The notes under the pieces: generated by a model
What the model was told of the DNA's origin: nothing
The model's database searches: none
What the model saw: only the letters and a program-made list of their open reading frames with translations
Assembly: GCA_045636705.1 (NCBI GenBank)
Contig: JAZTYA010000033.1
Span: 3,219-67,218, forward strand
Reading direction: 5' to 3'
DNA: 64,000 bases
Origin: SFWF01 sp045636705
GTDB taxonomy: Bacteria; Bacillota; Clostridia; Oscillospirales; Acutalibacteraceae
Translations under genes and position numbers: made by a program
Shown: piece by piece, positions 51,140 to 60,573 of the stretch
Layout of the letters: each line of letters opens with the position of its first letter
Position numbering within the stretch: the first letter of the stretch is position 1

Positions 51140-52246
51140 TTATTTCGCATGCTGATTCAATTTCTCGATAATTGAAATGAAACGGGGCTCCTGACGAATG
51201 CAATCATATCGAGGATGCTGCATTTTTTCAAGAATATGATAGCATTCTGTATGCTCTGTACACTCGTGAAAATCTTTGCTCGGTTCAGGATAAATCAATT
51301 TATCTGTAAGAATTGATGTGAAAAATTTACCGTGGTCATTTATATACGCTTTATCGTGTTCAATAGCGTGATAACACATTTTTTCAAGAAATTCAATGGT
51401 TCCATCTATTTTGCCTTGTGCAATTTGATAGGTGGAGATCAACCAATAATTTCTGGAGAGACGAACATGATAAAACATGAGATTATCCCCGTATATCTTC
51501 TTATATAGATGGTTGGAAATAGTAAGCATTTCAATTTTTTTATCCCAAGTTGATGGGTCGTCTGGCAAATCTTCATGTAGCACAAGATTGTGAATGGACA
51601 ATCCCAAGCCATCGGTAAATTTATCAATCTCGTCTTGAATATAAAATTCTGTATTTCCATCACCAATTCCGCAAGCAAGAGCAGTTTCGCGGCAGTACTT
51701 CATCGGCGAGAGCAATTCTAATGTGCTTCTCGCTTTTTGTATTTCTCCCAATTCGTTATATATGCTACTTAAAGTACAAATTGCTTCATAACGTATGTCT
51801 TCATCATGGCAGTTGTCAATTACCGATAAACATAGGGTTTCAGATTCATGAATCAGGGATTTCTCGTGTGTATTGCTCCATTCGTCCAACAAACAGGCAG
51901 CAAGATAAACTTTGATTTTGGAATCGTTAGGAAATTTAACAAACGCATCGCGCACGAAAGAAAGCCTTTCTTGATGCGTTCCCACTTCTGCCAAACGTCG
52001 CAATTCTTTTTTAATATTAGCAAGTTCTTCTTCTCGCTCCGACAGCTTATATCCAAGAAGCTCATCCGTACTGACCGAGAAAAAGTCTGCCAACGCCGGA
52101 AGAAGTTCTATATCGGGATAACCACCTTCGGATTCCCAACGAGATATCGCTTGAGGCGTAACGCCTATAGCGGTGGCAAGGGTGTCTTGTGTAATATTAT
52201 TATTTGCACGAAGTTTTTTGATAATCGCACCTATTTTAATGTTCAT
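51140..52246 (-). CDS. XRE regulator with TPR-like C-terminus
   Basis: 368 residues. Helix-turn-helix at about 6-65 (IIKKLRANNNITQDTLATAI, VTPQAISRWESEGGYPDIE, FFSVSTDELLGYK), then about 290 residues of helical repeats resembling TPRs. This layout is shared with many Firmicutes regulators whose repeats sense a peptide or protein partner. No small peptide gene was found next to it. GGAGGT precedes the ATG. Twin palindromes lie upstream (52334-52378). Confidence 0.85.
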   Translation of the reverse strand: MNIKIGAIIKKLRANNNITQDTLATAIGVTPQAISRWESEGGYPDIELLPALADFFSVSTDELLGYKLSEREEELANIKKELRRLAEVGTHQERLSFVRDAFVKFPNDSKIKVYLAACLLDEWSNTHEKSLIHESETLCLSVIDNCHDEDIRYEAICTLSSIYNELGEIQKARSTLELLSPMKYCRETALACGIGDGNTEFYIQDEIDKFTDGLGLSIHNLVLHEDLPDDPSTWDKKIEMLTISNHLYKKIYGDNLMFYHVRLSRNYWLISTYQIAQGKIDGTIEFLEKMCYHAIEHDKAYINDHGKFFTSILTDKLIYPEPSKDFHECTEHTECYHILEKMQHPRYDCIRQEPRFISIIEKLNQHAK

Positions 52247-52333
52247 ATTATACCTCCGAAAAGTTTATCACCGGTGTAATTATAATATAGCATATATTTT
52301 TCAAAAAACAATTATCAATTCGTTGTTAAATAG

Positions 52334-52378
52334 GTAAAGCAGTACTTTACATCAAGAAGAAGTAAAATACTGATTTAC
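52334..52378 (-). promoter_or_regulatory. Twin 17-bp palindromes, candidate operators
   Basis: GTAAAGCAGTACTTTAC (52334-52350) and GTAAAATACTGATTTAC (52362-52378) share the pattern GTAAA-N7-TTTAC and are 28 bases apart centre to centre. They lie about 90-130 bases upstream of the TPR-type XRE gene and downstream of the acyltransferase gene. Possible binding sites of that regulator. Confidence 0.45.
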
Positions 52379-52403
52379 GGCAGGTGCGCCAAGGGTGGAT
52401 TTT

Positions 52404-53675
52404 TTATTTTGCTATCTTTTCTTTATTTATCTGTTCCATACGGAGTTTATAGATTTCTTCGGTCGCAAACGAAAGCTTTGTTACTACATTCTGCTTTTCA
52501 GGGTAGCAATAGAAGGAGTCCTTGTCTGTCGAAATATCGATACAGTCAAAAGGCTTTATATAACAGTAATCGTATTCCACGTGAACGCCGTACATACTTT
52601 CTGCCGAACGATGAACCTCATAATCTTCTCCGTTATAGTGGCCCAGAAGTTTAAAGCCGTCTAGTGAGTGGGTAAGAACAGCATCCCCTAAATGTTCAAA
52701 CTGCATACAGCGTGGAAGGGAATAAACATCAACCTTGTCTTCAAAGGAATATTCACCCTTTTCAATTTGTTCTCTAACTTGACTACGTTCCCACTCGAAC
52801 CAGTCGGGGATATGCGAAAACTCGGTTTCGCCATTTGTTGCGCAAAGAACACCCAGTTCATCCATAACCCACTCTTTGCCACACTCTTCGCAAAATAAAC
52901 TAGCACCGCTACTATTCATTTTAAATTCGGTTTTACAGTGTGGGCACTGATATAAAACCTTGTGTAAACCTTCGGCTCTAAAGTCTTCGGTAATCTTAAT
53001 ATTTTGGTCCTTTTGCCATTTGTATTCATCATACTGCATAGCCTGTCTTATAGTAGCGTTAATTTCATCCACGCTCATATTTTTAAGGTCTTCGGCAGTT
53101 AAAATTTGCTCCATTGTAGTATAAAGCGGAACCTTTCTTACCTTTCTGTAGTTCCAAAAAGGAGTTCTCAAGTAATTACCGTGATGAAGAAGCACAACAA
53201 CAGGAACCTTGCAACTTTTTACAAGTTTGCCTAAAGAATCGGGGAGAATAGCGGTAGTTCCAATGGGCGTGTATCTGGCTTCCGGGTACATACAAAGCAC
53301 GTCGCCACGGCTGAGCACCTTCTTTATAGACTTAATAAGGTGCAAATCGGTTGTGAATTTTCTTTTACAAATACAACCTAAAAGTTCCATAAGCCAGGGT
53401 CTTCTATAGTAACCGTCAACCGTTGCAACGTTGTTTACTCTATGTGGAAATGTGGCAATCGCAGAAAGCTCAAAATCTATAAAATAGTGGTGATTGCTTA
53501 GCAAAATATACGGTGGTTTTAAACCCTCCATATTTATTTTTTCGATTTTGTACTTTACGCCAAACATTAAAACTATTTTGCTTACAATATAAAGCAAAAA
53601 GGTCATAATCTTTGGTTGTCTTATCGGGTATTTGGCAGTATTATAATATTTTTTATTTTTATAATTTACTTCCAT
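52404..53675 (-). CDS. PlsC-like acyltransferase with zinc ribbon and C-terminal extension
   Basis: 423 residues from the ATG at 53675; upstream in-frame codons are unlikely. A lysophosphatidate acyltransferase domain spans about 40-220: NHHYFIDFE holds the HX4D catalytic pair (His62, Asp67) and YPEARYTPIG the second motif. Then a zinc ribbon (CPHCKTEF, CEECGKEW) and about 120 residues of unknown beta-rich sequence. The acyltransferase part suggests membrane lipid synthesis; the added ribbon and tail are unusual. A transmembrane helix is likely at 24-40. Confidence 0.8.
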   Translation of the reverse strand: MEVNYKNKKYYNTAKYPIRQPKIMTFLLYIVSKIVLMFGVKYKIEKINMEGLKPPYILLSNHHYFIDFELSAIATFPHRVNNVATVDGYYRRPWLMELLGCICKRKFTTDLHLIKSIKKVLSRGDVLCMYPEARYTPIGTTAILPDSLGKLVKSCKVPVVVLLHHGNYLRTPFWNYRKVRKVPLYTTMEQILTAEDLKNMSVDEINATIRQAMQYDEYKWQKDQNIKITEDFRAEGLHKVLYQCPHCKTEFKMNSSGASLFCEECGKEWVMDELGVLCATNGETEFSHIPDWFEWERSQVREQIEKGEYSFEDKVDVYSLPRCMQFEHLGDAVLTHSLDGFKLLGHYNGEDYEVHRSAESMYGVHVEYDYCYIKPFDCIDISTDKDSFYCYPEKQNVVTKLSFATEEIYKLRMEQINKEKIAK

Positions 53676-53732
53676 CGATAACTCCTTAGATTTATTTATA
53701 AAAAGTATATTATATAGAAATATGTTTGTCAA

Positions 53733-53764
53733 ATAAAAAAGTAGCAGTCAAACTGACTGCTACT
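53733..53764 (-). terminator. Terminator of the asd-dapA-dapB operon
   Basis: On the - strand AGTAGCAGTCA-GTT-TGACTGCTACT then TTTTTT, 5 bases beyond the dapB stop. Confidence 0.92.
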
Positions 53765-53769
53765 AATCT

Positions 53770-54525
53770 TTAAAACTTAACTATATCGTTCATATCATAA
53801 AGTCCTGCTTCTTTTCCTGCTAAGAAAACAGCCGCCTTAATTGAACCTTCGGCAAAAACTTCCTTTGAAGAAGCGTGATGCGAAAGGGTAATAACCTCAT
53901 CGTGTCCCGCAAAAATAACGTCGTGCTCACCAACAATGGTGCCGCCGCGAATAGAATGAATACCAATCTCATTTTTTGCGCGCTTCTCGCGTTTTGAATG
54001 ACGGTCATAGGTAAACATCATCTTATCGTCCAAAGCCTCGTTAACGGCATTTGCAAGCATAATAGCGGTGCCCGAAGGAGCATCAACTTTAAGGTTGTGA
54101 TGCTTTTCAACAATCTCAATATCAAAGCTGTCACCTAAAATAGATGCGGCCTTTTTTGAAAGGGCAACCAAAAGATTAATACCTAGCGACATATTAAATG
54201 TGAAGAAAAGGGGAATATCCTTTGATGCTAATTTTATCTTCTCTGTTTGCTCTGCAGAATAACCTGTTGTAGCAATAACAACGGGTAGGTTATTTTTCTT
54301 TGCAAATAAAAGCAGAGAATCAAGCAAAGCGGGATTTGAAAAGTCAATAATTACATCGGCTTTTTCGGTTACCTTATCAAAGGAACTGTATATCGGAAAA
54401 TCGGCAGAGCCATCGGTATAAAGGTCAATACCTGCTACTATCTTGCAGTCTGAATAAGCCTTGATACAGTTTGCGATAACCCTTCCCATTTTGCCGGCAG
54501 CACCACACAAAATAATATTTGTCAT
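53770..54525 (-). CDS. dapB: 4-hydroxy-tetrahydrodipicolinate reductase
   Basis: 251 residues. NAD(P)H-dependent step toward diaminopimelate and lysine. GAAGKMGRVI is the nucleotide-binding start, VEKHHNLKVDAPSGTA the catalytic and substrate-binding segment. Last gene of the operon. Confidence 0.96.
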   Translation of the reverse strand: MTNIILCGAAGKMGRVIANCIKAYSDCKIVAGIDLYTDGSADFPIYSSFDKVTEKADVIIDFSNPALLDSLLLFAKKNNLPVVIATTGYSAEQTEKIKLASKDIPLFFTFNMSLGINLLVALSKKAASILGDSFDIEIVEKHHNLKVDAPSGTAIMLANAVNEALDDKMMFTYDRHSKREKRAKNEIGIHSIRGGTIVGEHDVIFAGHDEVITLSHHASSKEVFAEGSIKAAVFLAGKEAGLYDMNDIVKF

Positions 54526-54551
54526 ATTTTAAACATCCTTAAAGATTTTTC

Positions 54552-55442
54552 TTATTTAATAAGTTCAAATTTTTTAAGCTCGTTTATGAGAACAGCCTTA
54601 GTATTAGGCTCCATAGGAGTCATAGGAAGGCGAACAGGACCCATATTCAATCCCATTTCATTCATTGCTTCCTTAACGGGAATTGGGTTCACCTCAATAA
54701 ACAAAGCATCAATTAAAGAAGAAAGTTCAATCTGCATAGCAGCGGCACCCTCAAGGTCACCACTTAGCATCTTGTCGCACATCTCAACGGTTTCTTTAGG
54801 CATTACGTTTGAAAGAACCGAGATAACACCCTTACCGCCAAGAGCCATAATAGGAACGATTTGGTCATCGTTGCCCGAATAGATATCAAGCTTATCTCCG
54901 CATAGAAGTCTTGTCTTTACAACGCTTGAAACGTCGCCGTTAGCTTCTTTAATAGCAACGATATTTTCAACCTCTGCAAGTTTTGCGTAGGTTTCAGGCT
55001 TAATGTTTACGCCTGTTCTTGAAGGAACGTTATAAAGAATGATGGGAAGAGATACACGCTCTGCAATATACTTATAATGAGCCACAAGACCTGCCTGTGT
55101 AGCCTTATTATAGTAAGGAGTTACGATTAAAAGTGCATCAGCGCCTGCTTCTTCTGCCTCAATAGCTAGGTCAGCGGCACACTTTGTATCATTACTGCCT
55201 GCGCCTGCAATAATCTTAACTCTGCCGTTTGCGTGCTTGATAGCTTCACGAATAACCTCAGAATGCTCTTCAAGTGTCATTGTAGCAGATTCACCGGTTG
55301 TACCGCAAATAACTAAAGCGGGAATACCTGCTTCAATCTGCTCATCAATTAAAGTACGAAAACGCGGAAAGTTAATTGAACCGTCAGGGTTCATAGGAGT
55401 AACAAGTGCTGTAGCAACGCCTGTAAAAATAGTTTTTTTCAT
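54552..55442 (-). CDS. dapA: 4-hydroxy-tetrahydrodipicolinate synthase
   Basis: 296 residues from the ATG at 55442, which has GAAGGTG upstream; a start nine bases earlier is also in frame. Class I aldolase-type enzyme condensing pyruvate and aspartate semialdehyde. GTTGESATM, YYNKATQAGLVAHY, LYNVPSRTGVN and the Schiff-base lysine in VAIKEANGD are present. Confidence 0.97.
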   Translation of the reverse strand: MKKTIFTGVATALVTPMNPDGSINFPRFRTLIDEQIEAGIPALVICGTTGESATMTLEEHSEVIREAIKHANGRVKIIAGAGSNDTKCAADLAIEAEEAGADALLIVTPYYNKATQAGLVAHYKYIAERVSLPIILYNVPSRTGVNIKPETYAKLAEVENIVAIKEANGDVSSVVKTRLLCGDKLDIYSGNDDQIVPIMALGGKGVISVLSNVMPKETVEMCDKMLSGDLEGAAAMQIELSSLIDALFIEVNPIPVKEAMNEMGLNMGPVRLPMTPMEPNTKAVLINELKKFELIK

Positions 55443-55471
55443 TAATTTCACCTTCTAAATAAAATAGGTAA

Positions 55472-56551
55472 TTAATCCATATAACCCTTAGCACAGAGAA
55501 GCTCTGCAAGTAAAACAGCGCCGCCTGCTGCACCACGAAGGGTGTTGTGTGAAAGACAAACAAACTTGTAGTCATACTGACTATCTTCACGAAGACGACC
55601 GATAGAAACAGCCATACCACCTTCAAGACCACGATGAAGTTTTGTCTGAGGCATATTGTCTTCGGTAAAGTAGTTTAAGAACTGCTTTGGAGCGCTTGGA
55701 AGCTCTAGCGCCTGAGGAGCGCCTGAGAACTCCTTCCAAACCTTTAAGATTTCTTCCTTTGAAGGTTTGTTATCAAAAGAAACGAAAACTGCAGCCATGT
55801 GACCGTCAGATACGGGAACACGTAGACACTGAGCAGTAAACTTAGGAGAATCAGCAAGGGCAATCTTGCCATCTTCAACCTTACCCCAAATCTTTAAAGG
55901 CTCTTTTTCACTCTTTTCTTCTTCGCCACCAATGTAGGGGATTACGTTATCAACCATTTCAGGCCAACGCTCAAAGGTTTTACCTGCGCCTGAAATTGCC
56001 TGATAAGTACAAACTAAAGATTTAGAAATTCCAAATTTTGAAAGGGGATAGAGAGCAGGCACGTAGCTTTGAAGTGAGCAGTTTGACTTAACTGCGATAA
56101 AGCCCTTCTTTGTGCCAAGTCTTTTTCTTTGTGCCTCAATAACGTCGGTGTGGTCATCATTGATTTCAGGAATAATCATAGGAACGTCATCGGTAAAACG
56201 ATGTGCGCTGTTGTTAGAAACAACGGGGCATTCAAGCTTTGCATAAGCTTCTTCTAAAGCCTTGATTTCATCCTTCTTCATATCAACTGCGCAGAAAACA
56301 AAGTCAACGCTAGCGGCTATTTTTTCCATATCTTTCTGTGCGTCGCAGATAACCATATCTTTTAGAGCCTCAGGGATGGGTGTAGTCATTGCCCAACGGT
56401 CCTTAACACACTCCTCATAGGTTTTGCCTGCACTTCTTGAGCTTGCAGCTAAAACCTTTACCTCAAACCAAGGATGAGGGTCAAGTAGAGTAGCAAATCT
56501 TTGACCAACCATACCGGTGGCGCCTATAATTCCAACATTGTACTTTTTCAC
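55472..56551 (-). CDS. asd: Aspartate-semialdehyde dehydrogenase, archaeal/fungal type
   Basis: 359 residues. GIIGATGMVGQRF binds NADP and Cys158 in KSNCSLQSY is the nucleophile. The length and the SGAGKTFERWPEM and DGHMAAVFVSF segments place it in the longer archaeal/fungal-like branch, which is also common in Clostridia. First gene of the diaminopimelate operon. No lysine riboswitch is visible in the 171-base gap to queA. Confidence 0.94.
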   Translation of the reverse strand: MKKYNVGIIGATGMVGQRFATLLDPHPWFEVKVLAASSRSAGKTYEECVKDRWAMTTPIPEALKDMVICDAQKDMEKIAASVDFVFCAVDMKKDEIKALEEAYAKLECPVVSNNSAHRFTDDVPMIIPEINDDHTDVIEAQRKRLGTKKGFIAVKSNCSLQSYVPALYPLSKFGISKSLVCTYQAISGAGKTFERWPEMVDNVIPYIGGEEEKSEKEPLKIWGKVEDGKIALADSPKFTAQCLRVPVSDGHMAAVFVSFDNKPSKEEILKVWKEFSGAPQALELPSAPKQFLNYFTEDNMPQTKLHRGLEGGMAVSIGRLREDSQYDYKFVCLSHNTLRGAAGGAVLLAELLCAKGYMD

Positions 56552-56722
56552 AGTAATTCACATTCCTTCTAAAACAAGATAAAATTTTGGTTGATATATA
56601 CTATCATATCTAATATAATATATTTATGCCATTATGATTAAATATATCATTTATAATAATGCTTGTCAAACATAATTTGTTACAAATTATAGGAAAATCT
56701 CTTATTAGGAATTGTGTAGAAT

Positions 56723-57745
56723 ATGAAAACAAAGGATTTCTTTTATCATTTGCCGGAGGAATTAATAGCACAAACACCGATTGAGCCTAGAAATTCTTCA
56801 CGTCTTATGGTGCTTAGTAAAGATAAAAAAACAATTGAACATACAGTCTTTTCGTCACTTTTTGATTTTCTTAAAAAAGGCGATACTTTAATACTTAACG
56901 ATACTCGTGTTTTACCTGCAAGAATTTACGGAACAAAGAAGGATACAGGCGCTACGGTTGAATTTTTGCTTCTTAAAAACTTGGGTAACAATAATTGGGA
57001 AGCTTTGGCAGGCCCCGGAAGAAGAGCAAAACCGGGTACCGAGTTTAAGTTTAGCGACAGGCTTTCGTGTAAGGTTTTAGAAACAACTCCTGAGGGCAAC
57101 CGAATTATCCATTTCGATTACGAAGGCGAGTTTTTCTCCTTGCTTGATGAGGTAGGACAAATGCCCCTACCACATTATATTACCGAAAAGCTTAAAGATA
57201 ACGAAAGATATCAAACGGTTTATTCAAAAGAGATGGGCTCTGCAGCGGCTCCTACAGCCGGTCTTCACTTCACCGAGGAAATGCTAGAGGAACTAAAGAA
57301 CAAGGGGATTAATATCGGCTACGTTACGTTGCATGTAGGTCTTGGAACCTTTAGACCCGTTAAAGCTGAAAATATAACCGACCACACAATGCATACCGAA
57401 CATTATATTGTTCCGAAAGAAACGGCAGAGCTTATAAACAAAACAAAAGAAAACGGCGGAAGAGTTATTGCTGTAGGCACTACAAGTTGCAGAACCCTTG
57501 AAAGCGCTGCCACAAAAGAGGGCAAGCTTACAGAGTGTAGCGGAGATACAAGCATTTTTATCTATCCGGGCTATACGTTTAAATGCATTGACGGACTTAT
57601 TACTAATTTCCATCTACCCGAAAGCACTTTAATTATGTTGGTTTCTGCATTTGCGGGATACGAAAATACAATGAATGCTTATAAAACGGCTGTTGAAGAA
57701 AAGTATCGCTTCTTTAGCTTCGGCGATGCTATGCTTATTATTTAG
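56723..57745 (+). CDS. queA: S-adenosylmethionine:tRNA ribosyltransferase-isomerase
   Basis: 340 residues. Makes epoxyqueuosine in tRNA. FYHLPEELIAQTPIEPR, LNDTRVLPARIYGTK and PTAGLHFTEEML are the family signatures. It forms the queA-tgt pair with the next gene (8-base gap). Divergent from asd. Confidence 0.96.
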   Translation: MKTKDFFYHLPEELIAQTPIEPRNSSRLMVLSKDKKTIEHTVFSSLFDFLKKGDTLILNDTRVLPARIYGTKKDTGATVEFLLLKNLGNNNWEALAGPGRRAKPGTEFKFSDRLSCKVLETTPEGNRIIHFDYEGEFFSLLDEVGQMPLPHYITEKLKDNERYQTVYSKEMGSAAAPTAGLHFTEEMLEELKNKGINIGYVTLHVGLGTFRPVKAENITDHTMHTEHYIVPKETAELINKTKENGGRVIAVGTTSCRTLESAATKEGKLTECSGDTSIFIYPGYTFKCIDGLITNFHLPESTLIMLVSAFAGYENTMNAYKTAVEEKYRFFSFGDAMLII

Positions 57746-57753
57746 GAGAAAAA

Positions 57754-58896
57754 ATGGAAAAATCAAAATTCACATTACTTAAAACTGAAGGGAAGGCAAG
57801 AAGGGCTACCTTTGAAACGGTTCACGGGACCGTTCAAACCCCGGCCTTTATGAATGTTGCAACCTGTGGCGCAATTAAGGGAGCCGTTTCGGCAGAAGAC
57901 CTTAAAGAACTTCATTGTCAGGTTATGCTTTCTAATACATATCATCTTCATATTCGTCCCGGAGATGAAATAATTAAAGAGTGTGGCGGTCTTCATAAGT
58001 TTACTACTTGGGAAGGTCCAATTTTAACTGATAGTGGTGGGTTTCAGGTCTTTTCACTTGCTTCTCTTCGCAAAATTAAAGAAGAAGGCGTAACCTTTGC
58101 TTCTCATGTGGACGGTCGTAAAATTTTCATGGGACCTGAAGAGAGTATGCAAATTCAGTCAAATTTAGGCTCTACTATTGCAATGGCGTTTGACGAATGT
58201 GTTGAAAACCCTGCCGAATATAACTATGCTAAAGAATCTTGCGCAAGAACAACCCGTTGGCTTAAACGCTGCAAGGTTAAAATGGATGAACTTAATTCTT
58301 TGCCAAATACGGTAAACCCAAAGCAAATGCTTTTTGGTATAAATCAGGGTTGCACCTATTCCGACCTTAGAATAGAACATATGAAAGAAATTGCCGAGCT
58401 TGATTTAGACGGATACGCTATTGGTGGTCTTGCCGTTGGTGAACCTGCCGAAGTTATGTATAAGGTTATAGAAGATGTTGAACCGTATATGCCAAAAGGC
58501 AAAATTCGTTATCTTATGGGTGTTGGAACCCCTTCTAATATTCTTAATGCTGTGGAAAGAGGAGTGGACCTTTTCGACTGTGTTATGCCTTCTCGTAATG
58601 CGCGTCATGGTCATCTTTTTACTTGGAACGGAATTATGAATATTAACAACAATAAATATGCGTTCGATATGCGACCAATCGATGAAAACTGCGGTTGTCC
58701 TGTTTGCAAAAGATATAGCAGAGCATATCTTCGTCACCTTCTTAGAAGTACCGAAATGCTTTCTCAAAGGCTTCTTGTAATGCACAACTTGTGGTTCTAT
58801 AACACCCTGATGGAAGAAATCAGGCAAGCCCTTGACGAAGGTAGATTTGCTGAATATAAAGCAAAAATGGACCCGATTATTTCAAAAAGAATTTAG
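57754..58896 (+). CDS. tgt: Queuine tRNA-ribosyltransferase
   Basis: 380 residues. Exchanges guanine 34 for the queuosine precursor. ILTDSGGFQVFSLASLRKI, the catalytic GVDLFDCVMPSRNARHG, and the zinc site CGCPVCKRYSRAYLRHLL are present. The ATG follows TTAGGAGAAAAA. Confidence 0.97.
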   Translation: MEKSKFTLLKTEGKARRATFETVHGTVQTPAFMNVATCGAIKGAVSAEDLKELHCQVMLSNTYHLHIRPGDEIIKECGGLHKFTTWEGPILTDSGGFQVFSLASLRKIKEEGVTFASHVDGRKIFMGPEESMQIQSNLGSTIAMAFDECVENPAEYNYAKESCARTTRWLKRCKVKMDELNSLPNTVNPKQMLFGINQGCTYSDLRIEHMKEIAELDLDGYAIGGLAVGEPAEVMYKVIEDVEPYMPKGKIRYLMGVGTPSNILNAVERGVDLFDCVMPSRNARHGHLFTWNGIMNINNNKYAFDMRPIDENCGCPVCKRYSRAYLRHLLRSTEMLSQRLLVMHNLWFYNTLMEEIRQALDEGRFAEYKAKMDPIISKRI

Positions 58897-58899
58897 GTC

Positions 58900-58928
58900 T
58901 TGCAATGAGTAAGTTTTTAGTGTATAAT
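58900..58928 (+). promoter_or_regulatory. Promoter of yajC
   Basis: TTGCAA, 17 bases, TATAAT, beginning 4 bases after the tgt stop. Confidence 0.7.
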
Positions 58929-58967
58929 TCCTTATGAATTAATTGAACTTTTTTGGAGGTATAAAAA

Positions 58968-59300
58968 ATGTCTTTATTTTTACTCGAAAACACTTCTAGT
59001 GCTGTTGATACAACAGGCGGTGCAATGAGCTCTTTAGCTATGCCCATTACACTCGTTTTAATGTTCGCTATTATGTATTTTGTTATGATTCGTCCTCAGC
59101 GCAAAAAGCAGAAGGCTGAAGAGAAGATGAGAAACAGCATCCAAATCGGCGACGAAATTCTCACAATCGGCGGTTTTTACGGCAGAGTTGTTTCAATCAA
59201 AGAAGATTCTTTAGTAATTGAGTCAGCAGGCGACCGTTCAAAGCAGAAGATTGCTCGTTGGGCTGTTCAGCAGAATATGACCATTCACGAAGAAGCTTAA
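58968..59300 (+). CDS. yajC: Preprotein translocase subunit YajC
   Basis: 110 residues. One transmembrane segment (MPITLVLMFAIMYFVMIRPQ) then KKQKAEEKMRNSIQIGDEIL, as in YajC. It accompanies SecDF in the membrane, but no secD or secF follows here. RBS TTGGAGGT. Confidence 0.93.
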   Translation: MSLFLLENTSSAVDTTGGAMSSLAMPITLVLMFAIMYFVMIRPQRKKQKAEEKMRNSIQIGDEILTIGGFYGRVVSIKEDSLVIESAGDRSKQKIARWAVQQNMTIHEEA

Positions 59301-59311
59301 AATTAAACTTT

Positions 59312-59339
59312 AGCAGGTGGTTAAACCACCTGCTTTTTT
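59312..59339 (+). terminator. Terminator after yajC
   Basis: AGCAGGTGG-TTAAA-CCACCTGCT then TTTTT. Confidence 0.93.
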
Positions 59340-59385
59340 CATATCTTTTTATTTGCTCTCATATATTTTTTACGGGAGTGATAGA

Positions 59386-59787
59386 ATGAAAAACGAATCA
59401 ATTTATAATGCTAAGGAAAAGGCTTTAATTTTTGCGCTTGCAATAAGCGTAGGCGTCGTCATAAGTTTAGTGTCGGTGCTAGTCTTTGCACTTATTTCTC
59501 TTTTCTTAGATTTGCCCGAGTCGGCAGCTTCAATGTTCGCTATGATGAGTCTTGCCATTGGTGGCTTTTCTTCGGCATTTTTAAGCTCTAAAAAGTTTAA
59601 GAAAAAGGGAATAATTAACGGACTTATTTGCGCCGCCGTGACCTTTTTACTAGTCTTTTTTATATCCTTGATAGTCGATAAAGGGGGCATCACCCTAAAT
59701 ACTCTTTTCAACCTTATTGCAACCTTGCTGTCGGGCCTTATCGGTGGCATAGGCGGTGTTGGTCAAAAGAAATATGGTAGAATTTGA
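59386..59787 (+). CDS. TIGR04086-type membrane protein
   Basis: 133 residues from the ATG at 59386 behind GGGAGTG. Four transmembrane segments with little polar sequence (ALAISVGVVISLVSVLVFAL, MAFAMMSL-like core, AAVTFLLVFFISLIV, IATLLSGLIGGIGGV). The pattern and the place between yajC and cwlD fit the TIGR04086 family of Firmicutes, function unknown. The in-frame stretch from 59317 overlaps the yajC terminator and is not part of it. Confidence 0.75.
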   Translation: MKNESIYNAKEKALIFALAISVGVVISLVSVLVFALISLFLDLPESAASMFAMMSLAIGGFSSAFLSSKKFKKKGIINGLICAAVTFLLVFFISLIVDKGGITLNTLFNLIATLLSGLIGGIGGVGQKKYGRI

Positions 59788-59794
59788 TATCTTG

Positions 59795-59823
59795 TTGAAA
59801 AGATAAAGAAAATTTGATATATT
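59795..59823 (+). promoter_or_regulatory. Probable promoter of cwlD
   Basis: TTGAAA, 17 bases, TATATT, ending 12 bases before the ATG. Confidence 0.5.
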
Positions 59824-59835
59824 AAGGTTATAGCG

Positions 59836-60573
59836 ATGAATATCTATAAAAAGAGTTTTAACAGTTTATTAGCTGTTATTTTAGTTTTGGTAGTTTCTTT
59901 TATTTCAACGGCCACAGTCCCAAAAACAGTACAGACGATGTCGGATAATAGCATTAGTGGGACAATAATCATTGATGCGGGCCACGGCGGTTTTGACGGA
60001 GGCGCAGTTGCAAGTGACGGCACGGTTGAAAAGGATATAAATCTGATTATTGCAACAAAACTAAAAAACATGTTGGTCTTGTCGGGTTATGACGTAATGA
60101 TGACGCGTGAATCAGATAGTTCTACAGACACAAGTGAGTCTAATGTTATATCCGATAAAAAGAAAAGCGATATGAAAAACCGTTTAAAGCTTATTAATTC
60201 TAACGAAAACGGAATTTTCGTAAGCATCCATTTAAACAAGTTTACAACCTCTTTAGCAAATGGAGCGCAGGTTTTTTATTCGCCAAATCATTTAGGTTCA
60301 AAAGCCCTTGGAACAACCATCCAAGCGGTAATTAAATCTAAACTGCAAACCGAAAACGAACGATGCGCAAAGCAGTCTACAAAGGACACTTATCTGCTTT
60401 ATAATGCGCAAATTCCTGCAGTAATAGTTGAGTGCGGATTTTTGAGCAATGCGGCAGAATTAAGACTCTTAAAAACAGAGGATTATCAAGGTAAGGTCGC
60501 TTTTACCATTTTTTGTGGGATAAGTGAATATTATAAAAATCAGGAGAAGCTAGATTATGGCAACAAAAATTAA
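59836..60573 (+). CDS. cwlD: N-acetylmuramoyl-L-alanine amidase CwlD
   Basis: 245 residues. N-terminal signal anchor (SLLAVILVLVVSFISTA), then an Amidase_3 domain: IIDAGHGGFDGG (zinc His), VEKDINLI (zinc Glu), SIHLNKF (zinc His) and ECGFLSN (catalytic Glu). In spore formers CwlD makes muramic lactam in the cortex; whether this organism forms spores is not shown. The end overlaps radA by 17 bases. Confidence 0.9.
   Translation: MNIYKKSFNSLLAVILVLVVSFISTATVPKTVQTMSDNSISGTIIIDAGHGGFDGGAVASDGTVEKDINLIIATKLKNMLVLSGYDVMMTRESDSSTDTSESNVISDKKKSDMKNRLKLINSNENGIFVSIHLNKFTTSLANGAQVFYSPNHLGSKALGTTIQAVIKSKLQTENERCAKQSTKDTYLLYNAQIPAVIVECGFLSNAAELRLLKTEDYQGKVAFTIFCGISEYYKNQEKLDYGNKN

Noticed and set aside
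56552..56722. Lysine riboswitch upstream of asd
   Set aside because: The gap is short, AT-rich and has no conserved lysine-aptamer helices that I can see.
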